Shown here piece after piece: positions 46,172-56,942 of a DNA stretch of 57,070 bases. Source of the stretch: Prevotella disiens JCM 6334 = ATCC 29426. Its GTDB lineage: Bacteria; Bacteroidota; Bacteroidia; Bacteroidales; Bacteroidaceae. The DNA is taken from contig NZ_BAIS01000008.1 in the NCBI RefSeq assembly GCF_000613345.1, forward strand, positions 1 through 57,070, read 5' to 3'. A program made the translations under genes and the position numbers. Position 1 is the stretch's first letter. Every line of letters begins with the position of its first letter. Below the pieces are notes generated by a model. It worked only from the letters and a program-made list of their open reading frames with translations. It was not told the origin of the DNA and ran no database searches.

Positions 46172-46669
46172 TTATTTAGAATTTGGCGCACCTGCTACGG
46201 CTTTTGGAGTCCACGAGGTGAAGAATTTAAGCACTCTTTTTGTGTCGTAACCTTTGCCTTCTTCAAGATAGCCACTATCTTGAATGTGTATAACCTTACC
46301 ATTTCCATCGAGTACCACCATTACAGGGAAACCAAAACGTTGTGGATTGCCCAAACGGCGCAACAGTTTTTCTGGCGAAACCGCTTTGTTACGTGGGTCA
46401 TAATTGACGTGAATATACACAAAATTGTCGTCTATAATCTTCGCAATGGCTGTATCTTTCTTGATAAAGTCAGCAAAACGAAGACACCATGGACACCAAT
46501 TGCCGCCTACTTGACAAACAACATACTTGTTGGTTTGCTTGGCTTTTGCCACAGCGCAGTCAATCTGAGTCATCGGGTCTATCTTTTCGTCATAAACCTT
46601 GGCTAACTGTGCATTGGCATTCAATGCGAATAGCACAGTCATCAAGAGTAATAAAATTTGTTTTTTCAT
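46172..46669 (-). CDS. Periplasmic thioredoxin-like protein
   Basis: This 165-residue exported protein has a signal peptide (about 1-20, ANAQ). The redox motif is WCPWC (Cys59, Cys62), followed by a YIHVNYDPRN strand and the cis-Pro FPVMVVL. It resembles thioredoxin_7/DsbD-gamma-type domains that reduce or isomerise disulfides in the periplasm. The longest frame starts at 46693; the ATG at 46669 (MKKQILLLL) begins the signal peptide and is preferred. Confidence 0.88.
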   Translation of the reverse strand: MKKQILLLLMTVLFALNANAQLAKVYDEKIDPMTQIDCAVAKAKQTNKYVVCQVGGNWCPWCLRFADFIKKDTAIAKIIDDNFVYIHVNYDPRNKAVSPEKLLRRLGNPQRFGFPVMVVLDGNGKVIHIQDSGYLEEGKGYDTKRVLKFFTSWTPKAVAGAPNSK

Positions 46670-46782
46670 TGTTGTATGTCTCTTTTTTATCATTCTTATA
46701 AATCAGAATACTATTTTATTCGAACAAATCATCGTTATTAGATGTCTGTTTGATATCGTTTCTACACTTTCATTAATAATGT

Positions 46783-48122
46783 TTATTGTCTGTCTACATC
46801 TTTAATGATTGAAACAGACAGCGCACCCAAGACAAGGGCTATGCCTGCAACAAACATCATGTGGCTTTGCACAGAACCAACGAGGCTCAAAATGACACCA
46901 CCCAAGGCTGCGGCAATAATTTGTGGTATGCAAATCGTACCATTGAACAAACCAAGATAAGCCCCCATATGACCATAACCTTCGAGCGCATTGGTTACAA
47001 AGGTGAATGGCATGGCTAACATGGCTGCCCAAGCGCAACCGATGAGCAAGAATGGAATGAACATTACATATTGGTTGTGAACAAACACGGTCATGGCAAA
47101 ACCAATGGCACCCAAAATAAGCGAAAGACTATAAGCCAATTTGCGGTTCTTGAATTGTGGAAGTATCATAGCCCATAGAACAGACCCGATAGCTTGAACG
47201 GCAAAAAGAATGCCTACAGTTGCCAGCCTCTTGATAGCCGAGCGTTGAAGTAGCATTATGGGCACTCATATCCACATTCCAGCAGTTGGCAGCCACAGTT
47301 CCGTTGGTATAAGTCCACATGTACATGAAAGCAAACCAAGAGAAAAATTGAACTAAACCCACTTTCCAGAAAGTAGCTGGCGCACCTTTCAACAAGTCAA
47401 TCCAATTGGCTTTCGACTCGTTGTCGGTTTCCGTTAAGTTATGATATTCAGCATATTCCTTCGGAGGCATTTCCTTTACTTTCGCCGTTGTGTAGAGTAC
47501 GCAGAGAATAAGAATGGCTGCGCCAATATAGAACGAATAGATAACCGAATCGGGAATGACGCCTTTTGGGGCTTCGTTGGCAATTCCAATGGCGGTAAAG
47601 AAGAATGGAAATACATAGCCCGCTAAGGAACCAGCATTACAAAGAAAACTTTGAATAGAATAAGCCAAAGCCTTTTGCTTCTCGTTCACCTCATCGCCCA
47701 CCAACATTTTGAAAGGTTGCATAGCCATATTGATGCTCGTATCAAGGAACATTAAGGAGATTAAACCGAAGACCATAGCCGTAGAAACAGCCATTCCGAA
47801 CGAACCTGCATTGGGCAAAAGACACATCACAAGTACTGCCACAGCTGCTCCTATAAATAAATAAGGTATGCGACGCCCGAAACGAGTCCATGTTTTATCA
47901 GACAAAGTACCGACAATCGGTTGCACAATGATACCATTAATGGGGCAAAATCCAAAAATAGCTTAAGCTATGAGGGTCGGCGCCGAGCGTTCCGAATATA
48001 CGAGAAATGTTTGCACTCTGCAAAGCGTAAGCAATTTGTACCCCAAAGAAACCGAAACTTAGGTTCCATAGTTGCCAAAAGCTTTTGTCGGGGCGGGTTT
48101 TTAGTTCACTATTCATATCCAA
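46783..48122 (-). pseudogene. Maltose-type MFS/GPH sugar transporter, frame broken twice
   Basis: The three reading-frame pieces together form one sugar:cation symporter of about 447 residues: 48122-47937 (to SLSYFWILPH), 47926-47129 (VQPIVGTLSDKTWTRFGRR onward) and 47265-46783 (GILFAVQAIGSVLWA onward). The first break is at 47942-47945, a run of four C on the coding strand where the frame needs two more bases (or one fewer). The second is near 47216-47219, where AACTGTAGGC stands for an expected AAC TGG GTA GGC. Total length plus four bases is a multiple of three. It follows lacI by 42 bases in one transcript and would import maltose or maltooligosaccharides across the inner membrane. As sequenced it cannot be made. 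Confidence 0.85.
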
Positions 48123-48164
48123 ATCTTTTTATTTGAGTTTTTATTATTCCTAAACATCTTGTTA

Positions 48165-49190
48165 TCAACGTGTTGTACCACGCACAATTAACCTTGTTCT
48201 TACCACACGTTTCTCAATAGAATCGATAGGCAATGCACCTTCTACCTTATCCATAAGGATATTAGCCGCCTCTTCGCCCACTCTTATGCCACGTTGTTCA
48301 ACGGTTGTCAGCATTGGGTCGCAGGCTATGGCACGTTCACCATTGGTAAATCCACAAATAGAAATATCCTCTGGCACACGCAATCCCATACCTTTGCACG
48401 AATAAAGTATTCCGATAGCAGTGTCATCGTTTACTGCAAAAAATGCATCAGGTGGATTGGGCAAGTCCATTAATTCTGGTGTAATCGCCTCAGCATCAGC
48501 TCTATTATCACACATACGAATGAGTTGGTCATCAGGTTGTAGCCCATGTTTCAACAAAGCATCACGATAGCCATTATAACGATTCTTGCCAATTTCCAAA
48601 TTAAGCGACAATCCGTAGTAAGCAATGCGTCTACAACCTGTTTTAATAAGGTGAGTAACTGCTCCAAGCGCACCCATATAGTCGTCAATAACAACACGGC
48701 TTGCATTCACACCCATACTAACACGGTCGTAAAAAACTAAAGGAACATGCTGTTCAATAAGGAATTGAAAGTGAGAATACTTAACCGTATTCTTTGCTTG
48801 CGACACAATGATGCCACAAACTTTATTCTCATAAAACGATTTACATATTTCAACTTCTCGCTCATAGCGTTCATCACTCTGTGCAACCATAATCCGATAA
48901 CCACGAGCAGAGGCTTCTTCTTCGATGCCAGCAAGAACGGAAGAAAAATAAAAGTGTGAAAATTTTGGAACAATGACACCAATAATTTTCAATGGTTGCA
49001 CTTTACTTTTGCGCAAAGCCTCTGCAATGATGTTGGGAGTAAAGTTGTGTTCCCGAGCATAACGCTTTATCTCGTCCCTCTTTTCTGCCGAAATGCGAGG
49101 ACTATCCTTTAAAGCACGAGAAACAGTAGCCACCGAAACACCAAGTTCGCGGGCTATATCTTTCATCGTTACATTTCCTCCATCTTTCAT
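48165..49190 (-). CDS. LacI-family transcriptional regulator of starch use
   Basis: This 341-residue DNA-binding regulator has an N-terminal helix-turn-helix with hinge helix (about 8-60: MKDIARELGVSVATVSRALK, then IIAEALRKSK) and a periplasmic-binding-protein-like sensor domain (IIGVIVPKFSHFYFSSVLAG, FFAVNDDTAIGIL). It lies between the MFS transporter (downstream, same strand) and divergent susC. The 14-bp operator next to it recurs upstream of malQ, so it very probably controls both starch loci, with a maltooligosaccharide as ligand. This replaces the membrane regulator SusR of Bacteroides, which I do not see here. Confidence 0.92.
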   Translation of the reverse strand: MKDGGNVTMKDIARELGVSVATVSRALKDSPRISAEKRDEIKRYAREHNFTPNIIAEALRKSKVQPLKIIGVIVPKFSHFYFSSVLAGIEEEASARGYRIMVAQSDERYEREVEICKSFYENKVCGIIVSQAKNTVKYSHFQFLIEQHVPLVFYDRVSMGVNASRVVIDDYMGALGAVTHLIKTGCRRIAYYGLSLNLEIGKNRYNGYRDALLKHGLQPDDQLIRMCDNRADAEAITPELMDLPNPPDAFFAVNDDTAIGILYSCKGMGLRVPEDISICGFTNGERAIACDPMLTTVEQRGIRVGEEAANILMDKVEGALPIDSIEKRVVRTRLIVRGTTR

Positions 49191-49231
49191 ATTTCAATTG
49201 GTTTTTTATTCTTGTTTTTATGTTAGTTATG

Positions 49232-49239
49232 CAAAAATA
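49232..49239 (-). promoter_or_regulatory. Probable -7 box of lacI
   Basis: TATTTTTG on the minus strand, 41 bases ahead of the lacI ATG. No good -33 element is seen. Its first base is 61.5 bp from the centre of the operator. Confidence 0.45.
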
Positions 49240-49291
49240 CACAATTTTACATTAACATTGACTCATGTCAAGATTTTCTTTCATCTTTATT

Positions 49292-49309
49292 GATGCAAAC
49301 GATTGCATC
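49292..49309. promoter_or_regulatory. LacI-family operator between lacI and susC
   Basis: GATGCAAACGATTGCATC is a near-perfect palindrome with a central CG. Its 14-bp core is identical to the malQ site. The centre (49300.5) lies 61.5 bp from the first base of the susC -7 box on one side and of the probable lacI -7 box on the other. Confidence 0.82.
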
Positions 49310-49337
49310 TGTTAATTAACGTTTTAAGCATATAAAA

Positions 49338-49369
49338 ATTGACTTTATAAAATATTAGGCCTAACTTTG
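49338..49369 (+). promoter_or_regulatory. Promoter of susCDEF
   Basis: ATTG (49338-49341), a 20-base spacer and TAACTTTG (49362-49369). The spacer equals that of the malQ promoter. The leader to the susC ATG is about 80 nucleotides. Confidence 0.68.
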
Positions 49370-49453
49370 CATCAATTAGTCTATAAAAGACTATTAACCA
49401 ATATTTTTAAAGCAGAACAATTTACACAATATTAATAACTTATCAATAAAAAG

Positions 49454-52400
49454 ATGAAGCAGGTAAAAAGAAAATTCCCCGTCAGGCTAATGACACTTAT
49501 GTTAGGTCTTATCCTGTCTATTGGTGCCTTTGCACAGTCGACTATCAAAGGTCTTGTAAAAGATGCTACGGGTGAGCCAGTTATTAGTGCGTCAGTTCTC
49601 ATTACAGGAACTTCCAATGGCGTACAGACTGACCTCGATGGTAACTTTGAACTCAATGTAAAACCAGGCACTTCGCTTACCATTTCTTATATCGGATATG
49701 TTAAGCAAGTAGTAAGCGCTGCTAACGGAATGGTTGTTACATTACAACCAGATGGTGCAATGCAGATGCAAGAAGTTGTTGTCATCGGTTACGGTGCAGT
49801 AAAGAAAAGCGACCTTACAGGTTCGGTGCTCGCTATGAAACCAGATGGTAAAAACAAAGGTTTAGTAGTAAACGCACAAGACATGATGCAAGGTAAAATG
49901 GCTGGTGTGAACGTTACGAGCGAAGGCGGTACCCCTGGTGGTGGCGCACAAATCCGTATTCGTGGTGGTTCTTCATTGAATGCTTCTAACAATCCGCTTA
50001 TCGTGATTGACGGAGTTCCAATGGATAATACAGGCGTAAAGGGTATGGCAAACCCACTCTCTATGGTCAATCCACAGGATATTGAAAGCTTTAACGTCTT
50101 AAAAGACGCTTCTGCAACAGCTATTTACGGTTCACGCGGTTCTAATGGTGTTATCATCATCACCACAAAGAAAGGTCGTGCCAACCAACCTCTCTCTATT
50201 TCATACGCAGGAAGTGTAACAGCAAGTATGAAAAAGAAAACTATCGATGTAATGAATGGCGACCAATATCGCAAGTTTGTTACTGAATTATTTGGCGAAG
50301 GTAGCCACAGGTTGCTGCATTGGGTAAAGCTAACACTGATTGGCAAAACGAAATTTACCGCACAGCATGGGGTCAAGACCACAATTTGACACTCACAGGC
50401 TCTTTCGGAAACGATGCTTTTTCTGTTCCTTACCGCATCTCTGGTGGTTATACAAACAACCAAGGTATTCTCAGAACTTCACAATTTGAACGTTATACAG
50501 CTGCTTTGAATTTGAGTCCTTCATTGTTTGACAAGCACTTGACCTTCAATTTAAATGCAAAAGGAATGTATGGGAAGAACCGTTTTGCCGATGGCGCAGC
50601 TATTGGCGCAGCCGTTTCATACGACCCAACACAAAGTATTTACGACAGAGAGTCGCCTGATGCAGCTAACTTTGGCTTCTATCACACATGGCGTGGAAAT
50701 GGTTTAAATCCAGCAGACGACCCTACTTGGCCTTCAACATTCAACTCATTGGCAACCAAAAACCCAATGGCTATCTTGAATTTGAAGAACGACCGTTCAC
50801 ACAGTCGTGATATTATTCTTAATGGCGAAGTAGATTACAAGGTTCACGGATTTGAAGATTTACGCTTGCATGTAACTGCTGGTGCTGACATTGCAGAAGG
50901 TAAACAAAATACACACATTGAACCAACTTCTCCATTGGCATCATATTATGGTTACGATGGTTGGAGCAAGCAATTGAAGCGTAACCTTTTGTTCAACTCG
51001 TACGCTCAGTATTTCCATGATTTCAAGGATAAATACAACAATCATTTCGACATCATGGCAGGTTACGAATGGCAACATTTCTGGAGAAAAGAAACAAGTC
51101 GCTCGTTCCAATACTATCCTTCTACAAACGTTAAGGCTGGTCAAATCTACAAAGATGGTGGCAAGGATTACAACAAAGACGGTATAAAAGATGATTATCG
51201 TTACCTCACTGAAAACTATTTGGTATCTTTCTTCAGCCGTGCTAACTGGAGTTTAATGGATCGTTACTACCTCACAGCAACTGTGCGTGTTGATGGTACT
51301 TCACGTTTCGAGCAACACTGGGCTACATTCCCTTCATTTGCATTTGCATGGAAGGTGAAAGACGAAAATAAATTCCGCGATATTAAGTGGTTGAGCGACT
51401 TGAAACTTCGCTTAGGTTGGGGTATGACAGGTCAGCAAGAAGGTATTGGCGACTATAATTACTTCGATATTTACCAAACTGGTAGCGGTACAAATGGCTT
51501 CTATCCTATCCTTGGCGATGGTACAATTGTACGTCCACAAGCCGTTAATAAGGATTTAACTTGGGAAACCACTACCACATATAACATAGGATTGGATTGG
51601 GGTATCTTCAACCAACGCCTTACAGGTAGCTTGGATTGGTATTACCGCAAGACAACCGACCTTTTGAATACTGTTTATGTACCAGCTGGTTCTAACTTCC
51701 GTAATCAAGTTTCTTCTAATATCGGTTCTTTGAAGAATACAGGTGTTGAAGTTGCATTACATTGGAGAGCTATTGAAACAAAAGACTGGACATGGGTACT
51801 CGATTATAACTTCACTTACAACCAAAATGAAATTACCGACCTTACAGGAAATAGCAACTCTAATTACTTCATTCCTACTGGTGGTATCTCAGCAGGTATA
51901 GGTGGTAACGCTCAAGCACACGCTGTTGGTCACCCAGCATCTTCATTCTATGTTTACCAACAGATTTACGACAAAAATGGCAAGCCTATTGAAGGCGCTG
52001 TTGTAGATAGAAATGCAGACGGAAAAATCACAGAAGCCGACAAATACTTCTATAAGAGTCCTATGGCTCCTGTAATAATGGGATTGTCATCTCGTGTAGA
52101 ATATAAGAATTGGGACTTCGGTTTCGCTCTCCGTGCAAACATTGGCAACTATGTTTTCAACGATATGATGGCAGGACAAAGCAATGTTTCTCGCTCAGGT
52201 ATATGGGCTTCGTCAGGATTCCTTTCAAATCGTCCTGTAGCTTCTGTTGAAGACAATTGGCAAACAGGTCATACCACAGCAATTCTTTCTGACCGTTGGG
52301 TGCAAAACGCATCTTTCTTGAAATTGGATAACGTAACTTTGGGCTACAGTTTTACAGACCTTTTCAAGACAAATGGTTGGCACGGACTTAGTGGTCGCCT

Positions 52401-52551
52401 CTATGGTTCAGCATCTAACTTGCTTACACTTACTAAATATAAAGGCATTGACCCAGAAGTATATAATAGTTTTAACAAATCCTATGGTATTGACAACAAT
52501 CCCTACCCTCGCCCAATGTCATTTATCTTTGGTTTGAACTTGAATTTCTAA
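49454..52551 (+). pseudogene. susC: SusC-like TonB-dependent starch porin, one frameshift
   Basis: Two frames, 49454 to about 50306 and about 50306-52551, join into a 1,032-residue outer-membrane transporter. It has a signal peptide (about 1-27, AFAQ), a carboxypeptidase-regulatory-like domain (about 30-110), the plug with QEVVVIGYG and ASATAIYGSRGSNGVIIITTK, and a beta barrel ending FIFGLNLNF. The break is at 50303-50308: GGTAGCCACAGG should probably be one base longer (for instance AGCCCACAG), giving VAALGKANTDW in frame. SusC works with SusD to take up maltooligosaccharides using TonB energy. If the lesion is real, uptake by this copy is lost. Confidence 0.88.
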
Positions 52552-52570
52552 CTCTAATTTGACAATTAAC

Positions 52571-54200
52571 ATGAACAAATATATTAAAAGAATAGCTCCC
52601 GTAGCGGCATTGCTGCTTACCATGAGCGTAACGTCTTGCGTTGGCGACTTAGATGTAACTCCTATCGACCCTAACTTGCAGACGGAAATCAACCCAGACC
52701 ACTTGCTTAACAAATGTTATGCAAACTTTGGCTTGGCAGGTAATGGTGGTCCTGACGGCGATTGCGATATTGACGGACTCGATGGAGGTACAACAGGTTT
52801 CGTACGCCAATTGTTTAACTCAAACGACCTTACTACTGACGAGGCGATTTGCAATTGGACACAGGACGAAGGTATTACAGAATTCAACTTCAACAACTAC
52901 GGTGCTTCTCACCCAATGTTGAAAGGATTCTACTATCGCTTGTATTTTGGTGTAACCATTTGTAACCAATATCTTACTAACTTTGGCGATTTGGATAAAC
53001 AAAAGTCAGCAGAAGTGCGCTTCATTCGTGCTTTGGACTACTATTATCTAATGGACGCTTTTGGAAATATTCCATTTACAGAAGCTGTTTCGGCTCAAGC
53101 TGCTCCTCAATATTCTCGCAAACAAATTTACGATTACATTGAAAAAGAACTTTTGGCAATTGAACCAGACCTCATGCCAGCAAAAGCTAAGACATCAGCC
53201 GACCCTAATTATGGTCGTGTAGATAAGGCTGCTGCATGGTTGTTGCTCTCTCGCCTTTACTTGAATGCCGAAGTTTACACTGGCACTCCACAATGGCAAA
53301 AGGCAGCTGATTATGCTAAGAAAGTTATTGATTCACCTTACAAACTTTATAAAGGTGAAACAAAGAATGGTTGGACTGCTTACCAACAACTCTTTATGGG
53401 CGATAATGGTGAAAATGGCTCTTCTGTAGAAGCTATCTTCCCTATTCTCCAAGACGGAAAGACAACTGCTTCTTATGGCACATCAGTATTCTTAATCAAT
53501 GCTTGCTACGATAAAACAGCAAGCGTAAACAAGAATGGCAAGATAGGCGGCAATCTTTACGACAATGCAAACTGCTGGTGTTCGCGCTCGCAAGAACCTC
53601 ATTGATAAGTTCTTCCCTGTAAGTGCTCCACAAGTAACAGGTGCTGCGATGCCTGCTGAGGCTGGCGACGACCGTGCTTTGTTCGATGGTGTTGGCAGAG
53701 AGGTTAGCGCTCCAGAGTCTAAGGATATTTCTGTATTCACTAAGGGTTACGCAGTAGTGAAGTTCAATAACTTCCACTCTGACAACTCTTCTGCTCACGA
53801 CCTCCGTTTTGCTGATACTGATTTCTTTTTGTTCCGTGCTGCTGAAGCTTATCTTACATACGCAGAAGCAACTGCGCGTTTGAATGGAAACCAAACAACT
53901 GCTGAAGGTACTGATTATATTAATCAATTGCACCTCCGCGCTCACGCAAAAGCAAGAACCAATGGTGCCTACACACTCGACGATATTTTGAATGAATGGA
54001 GTAAAGAATTCTACTTCGAAGGTCGTCGTCGTGTTGATTTGATTCGTTTCAATAAGTTTGGTGGTAATGTAAATTACAACTGGGCATGGAAAGGTGGCGA
54101 CCCTAATGGTCGTAACTTTGCAAAGACACGCAACGTATTTGCTATTCCAACCAGCGACTTGACAGTGAACCAAAACTTAACTCAGAACCCTGGTTATTAA
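52571..54200 (+). pseudogene. susD: SusD-like starch-binding lipoprotein, frame broken by a short deletion
   Basis: The frames 52571-53573 and 53574-54200 join into a lipoprotein of about 544 residues. It has lipobox SVTSC, the TPR-rich SusD fold (EVRFIRALDYYYLMDAFGNIPF; AAWLLLSRLYLNAEVY) and the terminal FEGRRRVDLIRFNKFGG. At 53574-53578 a single GCTGG stands where SusD proteins read CWAG(V/Y)RAR. A second GCTGG would restore AAC TGC TGG GCT GGT GTT CGC, so a 5-bp direct repeat seems to have collapsed. A TTG at 52559 precedes the ATG at 52571, which is the better start. It lies 19 bases after susC. Confidence 0.88.
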
Positions 54201-54213
54201 GATTTTAAAGGTT

Positions 54214-54231
54214 GAGGGGACTTATCCCCTC
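54214..54231 (+). promoter_or_regulatory. Intercistronic hairpin between susD and susE
   Basis: GAGGGGA (54214-54220) and TCCCCTC (54225-54231) form a GC-rich 7-bp stem with a 4-base loop and no T tract. It probably stabilises or partly attenuates the message rather than ending it. Confidence 0.55.
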
Positions 54232-54260
54232 GCCTTCAACAACGTTAAAACATAACTATT

Positions 54261-55448
54261 ATGACAAAGATATTTAAATTTGCCTTGCTGCTTCTCTTTT
54301 CTGTAACCTTGTTTACAGCTTGCAGCGATGACAATTCTGAGAACCCAGTGATAACGACACCAACAACGTTTCACTTGAATACACCTGCGCTTGCCGCTAA
54401 TGGTGTTTATGATTTGGCTAATTCTAAAAGCGTTCAGCTTACTTGTACACAGCCTAACTATGGTTTCCCAGCCGTAACAAAGTACACTGTTATGGTGGGT
54501 ACCAAGGCAGACATGTCTGACGAGAAGGCGATGTCTACCACCTTTACAACTGCAAAGATGGACGTAGACGCAGCGGAATTGGCAAATGTACTTACCGAAT
54601 TATTTGTTAAGCAAGGCTATGATGAGAAACAATTTCCTCTTGATGTTCCTGTTTATATTCGTCTTGTAGCAGTTCAAACCACTGCCGATAGTAGAATGAT
54701 TGAAGGAACTCAGATTACTTCCAACATCATTACTTTGAACAAAGTTCACCTTTTGTATACGCTCCCACCCGTAGAACTTCCTAAGAACCTCTACATTACG
54801 GGTAATTTCAACAAATGGTCATGGGATACAGCGTTGCAAATGATACCTTTACACAGCGCTCCAAATACATTCTGGCATCTTGTTTACATTGGTGGTCAAG
54901 GCAATGATGCTGGTATTAAATTCAATACTGAGAAGACATGGAGCAACAATGCTGCCGCAGGCTACGACCAAATCAAGATTAATCCTGCCAGTGAAAAGGG
55001 TGCTGATATTATCAATGCAAATGGTAACATTGCCTCTTCAAAACCAGGTTGGTACTTGATGATTGTTGAATGCGTGGTAGAAGGTCGCGATGTTAAGTAT
55101 AATGTAACCTTCAATGCCCCTAAAGTTTATCTCCAAGGTCTTGCTACCGCTTCAGGTAAATGGGATTTGGTAGACGAAAACCTCTTCGAAGTTCCAGCAA
55201 CTGCTGATGGTGAATTTATTTCTCCTGCTCTTTCACATGCTGTTTCGGGTGGTCCTAAAGACAGCGACCCAGGTGTACGCATTTGTGTTAAGGTTTTTGA
55301 TGCAGATTGGTGGAAATCTGAATTCATCGTTTACAATGGTAAGATTGCTTACCGTGGTGCAGGTGGCGACCAAACTCCTCGTGTTGCAGGTGCAGTAGGT
55401 CAGAAAGTTCACTTGAACTTCACAACTGAAACTGGTGAAATCAAATAA
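54261..55448 (+). CDS. susE: SusE-like outer-membrane starch-binding lipoprotein
   Basis: This 395-residue surface lipoprotein has a signal with lipobox LFTAC (Cys21). An Ig-like SusE N-terminal domain (about 30-170) is followed by a starch-binding module (about 175-280, YITGNFNKWSWD, with aromatic residues suited to stacking on glucose rings). A last module (about 285-395) contains YLQGLATASGKWD. It holds maltooligosaccharides near SusC/SusD and does not cut them. It is the third gene of the sus transcript and intact. Confidence 0.88.
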   Translation: MTKIFKFALLLLFSVTLFTACSDDNSENPVITTPTTFHLNTPALAANGVYDLANSKSVQLTCTQPNYGFPAVTKYTVMVGTKADMSDEKAMSTTFTTAKMDVDAAELANVLTELFVKQGYDEKQFPLDVPVYIRLVAVQTTADSRMIEGTQITSNIITLNKVHLLYTLPPVELPKNLYITGNFNKWSWDTALQMIPLHSAPNTFWHLVYIGGQGNDAGIKFNTEKTWSNNAAAGYDQIKINPASEKGADIINANGNIASSKPGWYLMIVECVVEGRDVKYNVTFNAPKVYLQGLATASGKWDLVDENLFEVPATADGEFISPALSHAVSGGPKDSDPGVRICVKVFDADWWKSEFIVYNGKIAYRGAGGDQTPRVAGAVGQKVHLNFTTETGEIK

Positions 55449-55472
55449 TAACAACTTCTCACATTTAAGTTT

Positions 55473-56885
55473 ATGAAAAAAATATCATTATATATTACAC
55501 TCGCAATTGTAAGCCTCGTCTTCGGGGCTTGCAGCGATGGCTATGAGCCTTGGGGAAATCCACAGGCTTATGAAGAGGAAAGTCCTATCACTATTCCTGG
55601 TCTTAAAGCTTTGGAAGTGCCTGCACAAGACTTAGCAACCGTAGGTACTGATGTACCAGTGTTCACGCTTTCAAGCAAGGAAGCACCTGAAGGATTTGAG
55701 TTGAAGAATGCTCGTGTGGAACTTCTTCCTAACGATATTAACCTTGATGGGGTTACTCCTACTATTATCGAAACTTCACTTGACGGTAAAGCAGCTACTG
55801 CCGCAATTCAAGAGGCTTTCATTAAATACTATGGCAAGCGTCCTGTAGCCCATCGTTTCAACGCTCACGTAGTTGTAAACGCAGTGAAAGACGGACAAGC
55901 AATACTGATTGACGCAGGCAATATCATGTACACCGTAACACCAAATTCACCATTCATTGACGAGGCTTATTACCTCATTGGCGATATGACAGGTTGGAAT
56001 AAGGAAGGTGCTATCAAGTTTATACACAGCAACAAGGACGTTTACGAAGACCCAGTATTCTCTGTATTCGTAACAACTACTGCCGCTAACCAAACTTGGA
56101 AGATTACTACTGAAACCAACTACAAGGGAGAACTCCTTGCAACAGGTAAAACGGGTGTATTAGGCACTACAAAGGAAGGCGACACAAGTATGGAAGGTAA
56201 ACTCACAACAGAAGGTGCTGGTGCTGGTAAGCTCGCTGAAGCAGGTAAATATCGCATCACTATCAATATGATGACCTATACTTATAAGGTTGAAAAACTC
56301 AACTTTACCGAGTACCTTTGGATGGCTGGCAATGCAAATGGTTGGACACATAACGACATCAACGTACTCCATGGACCAGCATTCGATGGTAAATACACTG
56401 GTTACATGTATTTGGACAACAAGGGCTTTAAGTTCTCTGAACAAAAAGGCTGGGCATCAAGCGTACCAAATGGTAAAGACTACGGCGAAAACTTCTCTAC
56501 TGACGGTGGAGCAGGAAACATTATGATGACTGAAGCAGACGGATTCTATAAAGTAGAAGTTGATTTGGGAGCACTTTCTTACAAGCTCACTCCTATCAAG
56601 ACTATCGGAATCATTGGCGACGCTACTGTGAATGGTTGGAATGGCGATATTGCAATGACTTACGACAATGCAACTCGTGCTTGGACGGCTCAACACGTTG
56701 TATTGAAAGCTGGCAGTATCAAGTTCCGCGCTAACGCTGCATGGGACATCAGTTGGGGTGGCACAGATTTGAACAAGCTCACAACGCAAAATGGTGCTAA
56801 CATCAATGTTACAGCAGGTACATACACTGTTAAATTGACTCCATCATACGATGGTAACACAAAAGTTGAATTGATAGCAGAATAA
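55473..56885 (+). CDS. susF: SusF-like outer-membrane starch-binding lipoprotein
   Basis: This 470-residue surface lipoprotein has lipobox VFGAC (Cys20). An N-terminal domain (about 30-160) is followed by three repeated starch-binding modules, each starting with a similar strand: YYLIGDMTGWN (about 170), LWMAGNANGWTHND (about 283) and IGIIGDATVNGWNGD (about 376). This matches SusF, which has more binding sites than SusE. It begins 24 bases after susE and is the last gene before a terminator. No SusG-type surface amylase follows within the window. Confidence 0.88.
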   Translation: MKKISLYITLAIVSLVFGACSDGYEPWGNPQAYEEESPITIPGLKALEVPAQDLATVGTDVPVFTLSSKEAPEGFELKNARVELLPNDINLDGVTPTIIETSLDGKAATAAIQEAFIKYYGKRPVAHRFNAHVVVNAVKDGQAILIDAGNIMYTVTPNSPFIDEAYYLIGDMTGWNKEGAIKFIHSNKDVYEDPVFSVFVTTTAANQTWKITTETNYKGELLATGKTGVLGTTKEGDTSMEGKLTTEGAGAGKLAEAGKYRITINMMTYTYKVEKLNFTEYLWMAGNANGWTHNDINVLHGPAFDGKYTGYMYLDNKGFKFSEQKGWASSVPNGKDYGENFSTDGGAGNIMMTEADGFYKVEVDLGALSYKLTPIKTIGIIGDATVNGWNGDIAMTYDNATRAWTAQHVVLKAGSIKFRANAAWDISWGGTDLNKLTTQNGANINVTAGTYTVKLTPSYDGNTKVELIAE

Positions 56886-56910
56886 AATCTGCCAACAACA
56901 CAATACAAAG

Positions 56911-56942
56911 GGAACGCTTCCAACGAGGCGTTCCTTTTTTTT
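56911..56942 (+). terminator. Terminator of the sus operon
   Basis: GGAACGC (56911-56917) and GCGTTCC (56928-56934) form a 7-bp GC-rich stem followed by eight T, 25 bases after the susF stop. Nothing recognisable follows to the right edge of the window. Confidence 0.88.

Noticed and set aside
50300..50320. Programmed ribosomal frameshifting in susC
   Set aside because: No slippery heptamer or downstream structure is seen, and SusC proteins are not known to use it; a deletion explains the data better.
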